Assembly: GCF_000315625.1 (NCBI RefSeq)
Contig: NW_005434665.1
Coordinates: 679,220-743,219 of the forward strand
DNA length: 64,000 nt
Source: Guillardia theta CCMP2712
Lineage: Eukaryota > Cryptophyceae > Pyrenomonadales > Geminigeraceae
Direction of reading: 5' to 3'
In this document: positions 55,185 to 64,000 of the stretch, in pieces
How positions within the stretch are numbered: position 1 is the first letter of the stretch
Layout: the number at the start of each line of letters is the position of its first letter
Notes under the pieces: generated by a model
Database searches by the model: none
Told to the model about the DNA's origin: nothing
What the model saw: the letters and a program-made list of their open reading frames with translations, nothing else
Made by a program: the position numbers and the translations under genes

Positions 55185-55969
55185 CTGAGCTGCCGCACGA
55201 TTATCAGTCAGCAGCTCACCCTCAGTTCAGCACTGACAAAGTAGATTCATCTATGCTCGCCGCACCCACTGTCACGGTAAGACCATCTCTCCAATGGACT
55301 CAAAACTGATCATCGGATGGATCTGACCGTACGGTCAGAGTGCTGTTCTGACAGTGAGTCCCTTCAAGTTCTCTCAACCTCTTTCCCCCTTCTATCCTCT
55401 GCCTCTCCCTGCTTGGAGAGTCTCCATTCCACTGACGTCTGTCTGCCGCATTCGCCTCTCCGTCGCTACGGTACGGGCGGGTACCCGGACTACTAGCAAC
55501 CAGTGACTGAGAGACCCGGAAACTAGCAAGGCAGCACCGTGACTACATCAGCTAGCAGATCGGACCGTTTCATCCGTTCCAAAATGGTTATTTTTGTAAC
55601 TGCCAGAAATGAGTAACGGTTGCCATGGGGAAGCGAACCGAGCGGAGGTAGCAGTGGGAGGGGGGGAGAAGAGAAGAAGGCGAGATGAAGCAGTCAAGGA
55701 TGTGATACGAGATCAGACGAGACAGACGAGAAGAGAGTCCGGGAACACGATGCAGAGAGTGAGTCAGAGATGTCAGGTGGCTGTCAACAACACTACGTTT
55801 CATGGCGAATGGCATCATGGTGCTGGTGCAATCGACATGGTGTAGACGAGCATACAGCATGATGTCGATGATAGGATGTGCAAAATCTGAAGTGAAGTGT
55901 AAGAACTTCTGCTCAACAATTGGATGAAGCCCGATTGCTCCAACATTGACCGATACTAGAAACCGAATC
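55185..55969. other. Divergent promoter region
   Basis: Lies between the alveolin-type gene and the double-FYVE gene. A GTAC-rich patch (CGGTACGGGCGGGTACCCGG) occurs at 55467-55487. No gene is supported. Confidence 0.5.
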
Positions 55970-58900
55970 ATGAGCTCGAGATATGCCGAGCCGAAAAGAA
56001 CACATTGGGAGCCAGACTATGCACGAACGACATGCGCTGCAGCTGAGTGCGAAGAGACACTTCAGATGTTTCGCAGACATCATTGTAGAAGATGCGGGAA
56101 GTTGTTCTGTGCCAAGTGTGTCGGGGGCGGTTTGATACGACGATTAGATGTGAACGCGGACTACTCGCCTCGAGGAGTGTTCTGCTCCGTTTGCTTCGAA
56201 TGCTTCGTCGAGAAGAACGGATGGTTCTCTCCCGTCGGCAGCGATGAATGGAAGAAAGCGTCAGAGGGGTTCGTGAAGGATAGGACGCAGCAGTTCTTGG
56301 CTGACCGGGAGGAATGCGCCGGAGAGAAACTCTACAGGGAGAGGCTCGCCAAGGAGATTCCTTTCTCGTTGGCATGGAAGAAGGAAGTCATACATCTGCT
56401 GGTCGCAGAGAGCCTCGAGAGCGATCCGAAACGCAGGAACGTCACCCCCAAGAGCCGTCAGCACTGGGTGAACGAGCGCAACGTGCAGGTCTGTGGAAAC
56501 AACGAGTGCCGCACTCCATTCACCATGAATGAGAGAAAGCATCACTGCCGGGTGTGCGGGCGTGTGTTCTGTGACGCGTGCTCTCCGAAGAGACTTGATC
56601 CCTGGCGATACTCCGACGATGACAGGGGAGAGGCGCACTTGGTAGAGGAGAAGGAAGACGAGAAGAACTCCCGTTTGGAGCGGGTCTGCCATGTTTGCTA
56701 CAAGGACCTTGAATCCCATAGAGTCTTCCTTCAGTTCCGTGCTTCGATCTCTGCGTCCGGCTCTCACGTGCTGAGCAACCTCTATCAACCCATCTCCGGG
56801 TACGTCGCGGCAATCAAGGAGGCCATGGTCAAGCTCCGCCGCTCTGTGGAATACATCGAGCGCATGTGTGCTCTGCATGGTAGCCTGTACCTCTTGCTCG
56901 TTGCCTGCTCGTCTGACGGCTGTGTCTTTGCTTTCTTCAGATTCCTTCACCGGGGCTGAAGAAGAGGACCCCATTCACCTCGCCACTGCTGATATCCTGG
57001 AGCTCAGAGCCGAGCTGGTCGTCCTCTTTAAGAAGTACGAGGACAGGTTCAAGAACAGGATTCTGGTGTGGGAGGGATGGAAGTACTGTCAGCTCCTTGG
57101 TGAATCCTCTCCTGTCGTGAACAGTGCTGGGCAACCGACAGGCTTGTTCGCGTGGCAAGGCAGGATCTTGTCATATGAGAGCAAGGAAGACGGCCAGTGC
57201 ATCATCAGGAGTGACTTGCAGCATGATAAGGTGAGACCTGGCGAGATTCTCTATGAAGGAGAAGCGGCGGGGAATATAGAGGAGCAGTTGAAGGTGTTCC
57301 GGAATCTCAAGCAGCAGTTCACCAGCTTCTGGAGCAACTACAAGCATGGCTCCTTTCACTCCCTGGTGCAGAGGGCAGAGACCGCATTCCTCCTCGCCTC
57401 CAACATCCCCAAGTTGACTCGCTGCGAGGATGGACGCATTGTGCATCAGGGTCAAATCAGGCAGTCCAACGACTGGGTCTTTGCGGAAGGGAGCGAGATC
57501 AGCGGCAAGATCGAAGGCCACATCCTCGTCCAGGTCCTCCAGGCATCTCACCTTGACACCCTCGGCATCTCCGTCAAGAAGCTGAGCTCTGTCGCTGTTT
57601 TGCGATGCTCGGGCCGGTTGAAGATGTCAAGCAAGCAGAAGCGGACAGCAAGCCCTTGCTGGAACGAGACGTTCTCGTTTCCCATCGCGTCGGTCGAGCA
57701 AGACATCCTTGAGATCGAGATCATCAGTGGCTCGCATGACCTTGGGAAGTGGGCGTATGGCATCCAGGAGATCGTTCACGAGATGGGAGGAAGCATCAAA
57801 GGATGGGTCTTCCTCACCCCTCCCGCTTGGTGCAACGACCACAGCGAGAAGGCGCAGATTCGCATCTCCGTCAAGTTCCTCTCACTCGACGTTGCCACTA
57901 CAAGCTCGCAGGAGAACTCCTGGGGCATCGCAGGGGATGCGAAGAAGGAGATCTCCTTGCCCAAGGTATCGACGCTGGTGGATGAGGAGGAGGACCTGCG
58001 GCAGATGTCAAACCTGCTCCTCCACGACAATGTCATCCAGACGGTAGAGAAGGAGCTTGTCAAGGACGATTGCGTGCAGCTACAGCCCGATCCGTCGGTA
58101 ATATCAGCTGAGGCTCAGCAGGAGGAGGAGGAGGATGAGAAGGAGGGTTTGAGCGTTGCTGGATTGGAACCGTCGCATCATCCTCAAGGAGGAGAAGGTC
58201 AGTGGGTGTATGTGTCCCTTTGCACTCTCTTGACGAGTCAGCAGGGGAAGAAACCCTGGGCAGTCGACCAGAGGAGCTTGTCGATGACGACAAGGACACG
58301 ATTGGGAAGCTCAAGGAGTCGTACGTAAGGACTTACCTTGCTTACAACGAGGTTCGAAGGTGGCAGCCGGACAACCAGATAGCTGAGGTGAAACTTCATT
58401 CCCCCTCCTGCCTGGTACTGACGATCTCAGGTCTTTGCGCGCAAGCTTCAGAGCAAAGTAGAGACTCTCCTCAAGGACACGCTGGAGGTGCTGCCCTCCT
58501 CCTGGCAAGGTGAAAGCTGACGGCTACAGGCGGTCGGAGGGTCCCTGCAGAAGTGCGTGGAGCTCGTGGACATGGACTGGAAGGTGACGGTCCGTGAGCT
58601 CTGCTTGTGAGTTGAAAGAGAGCGACAGGCCGTTCGCTCGGAGGTCGTGATGGCTGTTAAGGATGCCGGAGAGTCGAGCTTCCTCCTGACCAAGTGAGGA
58701 AGAGGCCCGTGCTCTTGTCGCTTCTCATGCTCCGATGTAGGGAAGATTTCGCGAAAGTTTTGCCCATTCCAGCTCCCACGAACGCCAAGAAGTGAGTCTC
58801 TTGCGACTGAGAGCTAGTTGCTAATGGCTTCACAGCATCCAAGAGATGAGCCAGGCACGGAACTTCTGCTCCAAGACTGTGCTAGACCGCGCGATGAGCC

Positions 58901-59070
58901 TGATTGTGGTTGCGCTTAACGGTGAGGGAGGGATAGCAAGGTCTGTGGACTTATTCCCTTGCCCAGTGTTGGAGAAGGAAGGAGGACAGCCGAACTTTCC
59001 TCAGCAGCATCAGATGCTCGAGAGAAGTCGGAACGAGTTGAACAAGCTGAAGCAGACGGTGAAGGAGTAG
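55970..59070 (+). CDS. Double FYVE-finger and C2-domain protein
   Basis: Likely PI3P-binding endosomal or vacuolar effector. ATG 55970 gives [17 protein letters not shown], and the first zinc finger follows with the ligand motif [17 protein letters not shown]. The second finger (about residues 180-250) has [20 protein letters not shown] and a closing CHVCYKDL. Both keep the R(R/K)HHCR basic patch that contacts PI3P and eight potential Zn ligands. An exon from about 56940 continues with helical sequence and then a C2-like fold ([38 protein letters not shown]). An acidic region follows, then helical exons ([39 protein letters not shown]), ending KLKQTVKE before TAG 59068. Introns inferred include about 56880-56939 and several 20-90-nt ones after 58190; the shortest (about 58510-58529) is doubtful. 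Two FYVE fingers in one chain are uncommon. Confidence 0.82.
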
Positions 59071-59161
59071 TTGAGAGCCTAAAGCCTTTTACTTGAAAAT
59101 ACAGAACGTCTCAGTTCCATCCACAGGAGCTTACGCACCCTCTCCCCTCTCCTTCTCATTT

Positions 59162-60073
59162 TCAAACTGGAACGCCCGGAGGCATCTCGTAGACGTATCC
59201 CATGGGGTAAGCTGCTCCCTGCTGGTACATTTCCAGGGGGACCTGACCGTAGGGCATCCCTGCCAGACCCATGCCATCGATCCTCCCTGTGATCCCGTCC
59301 ATCTCACTTCCGATGACCTGAGCTCTTGGCGCGTAGCGGATGGAGTCAGCAAAGTTGCCAATGATTTCTGTCTCCTTCTGCAGGGCATTCGCGTACCAGC
59401 GGCAGTCACCGCTCACTGCAGCGTCGTAGGAAGCAGTGAGGAAAACAGAGGTCTTCTCTATCCTGTCCATGGTCGCCTTGCGGGCAGCTGATTGCAGCTT
59501 GTTGGCGTTGGCCAAGGCCAGAACAGCCTTGGAGGCGGCAGCTCCAGCGTCCTTGGCGGCCTGCTGGGACTGCGTCTTGGCATTCTTGAAGTCGACGGCG
59601 GAGTTGTCACCGGGGGTTTGACCAGCGTTCATCATCAACTGCCTGAGAGAGAGTTGCTCCTCCATGAGCTTCAAATCATCCTGCATCTTGTCGGCTCTCT
59701 TCTCACTGTCCAAGGCGGCGTCCTGGAGATTCTTGGCCTCGTTGAGGGCGTTCTCGGCAGCCAAGTATGCCTTCTTCTCCGCCTCGACCGCGTCTTCCAT
59801 TGCCTTCCTCAGGCTGCCCGCTGGTTCCCCCAGCTGTGAAAACCGGGAGTCACAGGTCTCTGGGATGGGCTTGCCCTGTTCGTCCTTGAGGTTGTTGCCG
59901 CTCTCGTCCTTCTTGTATAGGATCTTGTTCGAAGAGTCGCGCACGACGTCCTCCTCGATCACGGGGTCGATGGAGTAGTCCCTGTAGATCGAGCCGAAGT
60001 CGCCGGAGAAGGCGTTGAGGTTCTCGGAAGTGACCGGGTCGAAGTACTTGAACTTTGCTCTGCTCATGGTCAT
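59162..60073 (-). CDS. Coiled-coil protein, paralogue of the gene at 61314-62575
   Basis: Single exon of 303 codons from ATG 60073. N-terminus SRAKFKYFDPVTSENL; an Ala/Lys/Glu-rich coiled-coil middle (AMEDAVEAEKKAYLAAENAL to KTQSQQAAKDAGAAASKAVL); a conserved helix (KTSVFLTASYDAAVSGDCRW); and a Gly/Met/Pro/Tyr-rich tail (MGLAGMPYGQVPLEMYQQ). The family is not recognised. The order of blocks matches the plus-strand neighbour: KFKYxDP, coiled coil, (S/C)Y(D/K)AA(V/I)xGD, then AP followed by a Pro/Tyr-rich tail. No signal peptide or membrane segment is seen. It reads as a filament- or scaffold-type structural protein; that role is inference. It is divergent from its paralogue across a 1.24-kb gap. 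Confidence 0.85.
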   Translation of the reverse strand: MTMSRAKFKYFDPVTSENLNAFSGDFGSIYRDYSIDPVIEEDVVRDSSNKILYKKDESGNNLKDEQGKPIPETCDSRFSQLGEPAGSLRKAMEDAVEAEKKAYLAAENALNEAKNLQDAALDSEKRADKMQDDLKLMEEQLSLRQLMMNAGQTPGDNSAVDFKNAKTQSQQAAKDAGAAASKAVLALANANKLQSAARKATMDRIEKTSVFLTASYDAAVSGDCRWYANALQKETEIIGNFADSIRYAPRAQVIGSEMDGITGRIDGMGLAGMPYGQVPLEMYQQGAAYPMGYVYEMPPGVPV

Positions 60074-61313
60074 CTAGAAAGACAACAAAGTCAGACGGGG
60101 GAAATCAATCTTCCAGCTTCAAAATGCACGGATATTGTGTTTTAAGGAATCGTTTGTCTCATCTCAACTCATCTCGATCAAAGGGACAGGGATCGGTGAC
60201 TAGATAAAGTATCGTGTTTGTCTCACTTGAAACTTTTTAATTTACCCCTAGCAATTGAGTCCAATGATAATCAACCCTTCAACATGTTGAACATGATTAA
60301 AGCACTTAACTATGAAATGGATTCTGACAAGTAGTCATTACTCAGCCAAATGTTGTTCTTCTATGTTTGGTGTACTCATTTGGTATATCTTTTCTCTAGC
60401 ATCAGATGCTCTTTGTACTCCCGTCTACCCAGTCGAGCATCGGCTCCAGCCTACGATCTTCGTGGCTGCACCCATTTCACAGGCAATCGATTCTATTCCT
60501 CTCTCAGCCTTGCCCTCGCCATTCCCCTCCTCAAGCTCGTTCCTCCTCATCACGCCTACTGATCTTGCTCCTCCTTCCTCCTTCTTCGACATCTTCGCTT
60601 CCAATTGCGAGAATGCCGACATGGCCTGCGGATTCTCCTCGCTGGACCGCCCCCTTACCACCGGTCAATGGAGTACCCTCACCCACCCCAAACACCCAAA
60701 GTTTTCCTACACCCCATTACCTCTTCCTCCACCCCTTTCCTTCGATGAAAATAGGGGGTAATTTCAGGTCTTTCTTTGACCTCACCCCCTAATTTTGAGA
60801 ACTTGTGGTGCACTTACACCTGAGACCGGTACTTTGAACACCCCTCACCCCCATCGATCTGGTTACCACAGATGACGGATTTCGAAGGGACCACCCCCTA
60901 CCCCCCTGTTTTCATAACCCCTTAGCCCTGACCCCCACTTGAGTCTACCTTACCATGAGGAATCACTAGAATTGTACTGCTTCTGTCCACCCCACCCCAC
61001 TAAAATGACGTTCGGACCCACCATTGTTATATCACACTAGTCAAGTCATTTCGAATGACCCTACCCCTCATCCCCTCAAGGTACATCCCTACCCGTCCCG
61101 TTGTGGTACCCCACCATGCGATTGGTGCGGCTCCAGTCAAGCCTGGTGGGTCATTCTGCGTAACGGCACTTTAGATAGCCTGGAGATCTGTTATTCTAGT
61201 AGAAATAGTCGAAATTTGGTTATTTCCATTACTGCAAGCATGAGACATATCGACTATCAAGCGAATTATGTCAAATAACCAATTTTCCGGTTGACGCAAA
61301 GAGGAGAGGAACC
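60074..61313. other. Bidirectional promoter region of two paralogous genes
   Basis: 1.24-kb interval between divergent paralogues. Positions 60640-61110 are dominated by CACCCC/TACCCC tracts on the plus strand. GATATCG-like AT-rich sequence precedes the plus-strand start. No coding exon is supported. Confidence 0.55.
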
Positions 61314-62575
61314 ATGGTGGACGTGGCGGCGTTGGGGATTAACGAGAATGCGGCGATGGAGCTTGGACTCTTCGGTCAGTAAAAGAATGATTGCAGTATC
61401 TGCGAGAAATATGCCATTCGACTCGATTTGTTGTTCTTTATGATCTCTCTGTCTCCTGAATGCTTATGTCACGCACCTGTTCCCTGTTTCCCATTTCCCG
61501 TCAGAAGATCTGGAGCTCAAGGAATTTTTGTTCATGGCATTTGATTGCATCAGACATCCTTGTAGATCTGATTTTGCAACCTGACTATTCACTTTCAACT
61601 GTGTTGTAGTGTTGACTAAGGTCTCTCAAAACTGATGTGATTTGTTCAATGTTCACATTTCATTCATGTGACTACTCGTTTAATGTAACGAATGAGGAAG
61701 CATAGCTCTTGTGTGCATGTCTGATATCTTGTGCGTCTGCTGATCATTTTGGTGTCATTGCAGATGAGGGAGAGCTTGACAAGCACAAAAACAAGTTCAA
61801 GTACTACGATCCCGAGAGTCCCATCAAGCGGATCGCAGCCGTCGGGGTCCAGGAAACCATTCCCAGCGACCTCGACTCCAGACTCAAGAAGGAGGTCATC
61901 GAGTCAAGGAAAGACATGGACGAGCAGATGCAGAAGTACACGGCCTTCCGCAACAACCTGCAAAAAGCTCTGGACGACACCAAGAAAGCCAACCAGGAAG
62001 CTACTGTGGCAGAAAAGAGTGCTGACGAGGCTCAAGATGCTCTGAAGCAGCTTGAGTCACAGGTCGCTTTCTACAAGAAGGTCCTTCCGGACAATGCGAG
62101 CATTGCGACTTTCGAGACCCAGGTCAAGGATGCCAAGACCAAAGCGGAACAGGCAGTTCGTGCCGCCAGTGCTTCGGCCGAGAATGCTTTCAAGCTTGAG
62201 GAGATCTCTAACCTTCAGTCGAAGATGCTTTCCAGTCATGCAGCTCTCTGCGCTAGAAAGCGCGCGCAGTGGATCGTGAACTGCTACAAAGCCGCTATTC
62301 GCGGGGATGCGCAGTATTTGGAAGAGGCCAACAAGGTTCACACCAGCGTTATCGACCAGTATGAGGCCTGCATCCAGAAGGCCCCGACGGAGGTTCCTGC
62401 TCAGCTCCAGTTTCCTGTCAACGTTGGAACCGTTCAGTATCCTGTCTTCAACCAGATTGTCACTCCTCAGTACATCCAGGGTTACGAACTGCCCACCAAC
62501 TTTGTGGCTGGGCAGCCTTACTTCGAGAATATCGTGACCAGCACGGCTTCCACCGAGCCCAAGTACGTTTGTTAA
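61314..62575 (+). CDS. Coiled-coil protein, paralogue of the gene at 59162-60073
   Basis: Two exons: 61314-61374 and 61764-62575; the 389-nt intron is among the longer ones here. The start MVDVAALGINENAAMELGLF joins to DEGELDKHKNKFKYYDPESP. A charged coiled coil follows (ESRKDMDEQMQKYTAFRNNL, AVRAASASAENAFKLEEISN), then the paralogue-shared helix (IVNCYKAAIRGDAQYLEEAN) and APTEVPAQLQ, then a Pro/Tyr/Gln/Val-rich tail (PVFNQIVTPQYIQGYELPT) ending PKYVC. The family is not recognised. Tails rich in Tyr-Pro and a long coiled coil suit a self-assembling structural protein; that is inference. Its first exon, absent from the minus-strand paralogue, adds about 20 residues. Confidence 0.88.
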
Positions 62576-62650
62576 ATTAATGAGCAGCACGTCTTAAACG
62601 CGTTTGATAAAGACTGGGAGTGTGTAAGGGTTGTTGGCGCTGCGTCACCT

Positions 62651-63653
62651 TCAGTCTACTGCTGAGTCCACTTTCTTTCCGATGATGCGAGGCCGACCTT
62701 GCACGCTCGATTCGGCCTGTTGGAAGGGGTGCTCTCGAATCCACTTTACAGCGACCCACTTCTCCCCGCTCAGGGGCGGCAGACCTGAGTGCTTTGAGTT
62801 CGAATCCGGCGTCAAGTCCTTCTTGATGTTCCACAACCTGTCATGCAAGTTCAGTCGCCAGCACGCAGATCGGGCTATCCGTGTACAAGATGGCGTCCCC
62901 GGAAGCAACCGTGATCTTGGTGTTCACCGAGTTGAAGAAGGTTTCACCTCCCGAGTCTGCGCTCTTCAAGTAGATGATCACTGTCGCTATCCTGTTTCCC
63001 CCTGCAAGCAACCACAGGTTCAGAGGACTTCAACAGTCACAACACTCGCTCTTGCCTTTCCCCAACAAATCGCTCTTTGCCGGATCGATGTAATCCACGT
63101 GCTCTGAGCATTCTAATCACATTCATACTCGAGCGCTCAATTGCAAACAACCTGGATAGAAGTCGCTCTGGGCGTATCGGATGATTTGGAACGCCTCCCC
63201 GTGGGACGAGCTGGTTCGGGTAAGATTTGCGAGCTTGTCTTCAAGGCGACGGACAAAATCATTCTCATTGAAGTCTAGCGTTGCAACCTCGTGCTTCCGA
63301 GGATCATCGCCAAGGACAGGAGACTGAGCATTTCTCTTCATACCCCTCGCTATCCCAAGGTCCCTGAGGTTTTCACACTCCTCCTTACTTAACAAGTTGT
63401 GCAGGACAAATATCCGAGGGCTCTCCATGATTTTCTCTATCCAGAACTCGCGCACTACCTTTCTTGAGGAAACCTTCGACTTCTGTATGGGCTGCGAGCT
63501 GTACTCAGAGTCATCAGGCTCCTGGTCTTCATAGTACGTCATTAAGCTCGACGTCGTGAAGGCAGCGAGACCACACGTGAACAGCATGCACAGAGCACGG
63601 AACTGTGCCTTGGACATGGATCGTCTCCATCCTTCTTTCTTCTTTCCTGTCAT
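62651..63653 (-). CDS. Membrane-anchored prolyl 4-hydroxylase
   Basis: 2-oxoglutarate/Fe(II)-dependent dioxygenase hydroxylating proline in secretory proteins. ATG 63653 gives a basic cytosolic tail and a signal anchor (FRALCMLFTCGLAAFTTSSL). The P4H alpha-type domain follows: IFVLHNLLSKEECENLRDLG, IIRYAQSDFYPEHVDYIDP (iron ligands His and Asp of HxD), RIATVIIYLKSADSGGETFF, GDAILLWNIKKDLTPDSNSK and HSGLPPLSGEKWVAVKWIRE (second iron His; Lys of GEKW-K for 2-oxoglutarate). Introns: about 63115-63151, about 63014-63067 (donor GC, not GT), and about 62861-62908. The HxD residue spacing and the LLWN join agree with plant and algal P4Hs. The C-terminus extends about 20 residues past the domain (IGKKVDSAVD). 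All catalytic residues appear intact. Confidence 0.88.
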
Positions 63654-64000
63654 CGGGAGCTCAAGGAGTCGATCACGGACGAGGCATCGTTCGCTCCTGC
63701 GCCCCTTCCCCGCCCATCAACCTGAACAGACTACTGCTGAACAGAACTGGCAAAGAGAACGAGGGCTGTGTGGGGATGAGGGAGTCCGCTCATCTGGCTG
63801 ACCAGCTATCATTTCACTCAATAATTTGACCATCGGTGGTCAAATGTTCCCCGTCTAAAGACACTAGCAAGCATGGCAAGGGCGCTCCTGGTGGTAAGCA
63901 GAAGAGGATGGGGAGCGGGATTGAGCCAGGGCGATGGAGGGCGAGAAGGAGGCGTGTAGAGAACAGGAGTGAGAAGAGAGAGAGAGGAGGAAGAGGAGAA
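63654..64000 (+). other. Upstream flank of P4H; possible first exon of a divergent gene
   Basis: ATG 63874 gives MARALLV directly followed by GTAAGC, a good splice donor at about 63893. This could be the first exon of a plus-strand gene that continues past the right edge. The remainder to 64000 is purine-rich (GAGAGA/GGAGGA) and holds nothing recognisable. Confidence 0.25.

Noticed and set aside
1-64000. CRISPR arrays, bacterial operons, integrated phage
   Set aside because: No spacer-repeat periodicity and no bacterial-type gene clusters; spliceosomal introns throughout show this is a eukaryotic nuclear sequence.

Overview
This is eukaryotic nuclear DNA. Nearly every gene is cut by small GT-AG introns, mostly about 44-100 nt, so open reading frames only become sensible proteins after splicing. 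The gene content (USP34/USP9X-type deubiquitinase, Mediator subunit, VPS13, lipin, FYVE proteins, RWP-RK factor, alveolin-type repeats, a prolyl 4-hydroxylase, a eukaryotic tRNA-Phe) points to a microbial alga or other protist. An 80S ribosomal protein carrying a secretory-type leader suggests a lineage with a complex plastid, such as a cryptophyte like Guillardia. The lineage is inference; no rRNA or organelle marker is present.

Layout. 1-6004 (-): large ubiquitin-specific protease, running off the left edge. 7558-8440 (+): ribosomal protein eS12 with an N-terminal leader. 8478-10301 (-): GT23/FUT8-like glycosyltransferase ending in NDEL. 10920-14041 (-): MED17-like Mediator subunit. 14804-16516 (+): unrecognised protein. 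16544-30486 (-): giant VPS13-like lipid-transfer protein with PH, two GRAM and FHA modules, and a paired duplication inside the gene. 30487-34093: gene-free, with long direct repeats and extreme GC blocks. 34094-35960 (+): Asn/Thr-rich single-pass surface protein. 36233-38590 (-): membrane-anchored PDZ protein. 39735-40416 (+): RWP-RK factor. 40690-41421 (-): small membrane protein. 42151-48165 (-): intronless 2004-residue repeat-bearing membrane protein. 49671-49743 (-): tRNA-Phe(GAA). 50358-52656 (+): compact lipin with a C-terminal PDZ domain. 52807-55184 (-): alveolin-repeat protein with a fibronectin-III-like tail. 55970-59070 (+): double-FYVE plus C2 protein. 59162-60073 (-) and 61314-62575 (+): two divergently transcribed paralogous coiled-coil proteins. 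62651-63653 (-): membrane-anchored prolyl 4-hydroxylase.

Several products would act at membranes: VPS13 (bulk lipid transfer), lipin (phosphatidate to diacylglycerol), FYVE-C2 (PI3P binding), the GT23-like enzyme and P4H (secretory pathway), and the alveolin-type protein (cortical skeleton). There is no sign of operons; adjacency looks like ordinary eukaryotic gene order. Exon boundaries were read by eye from splice signals, frame continuity and family resemblance; no database search or transcript data was available.
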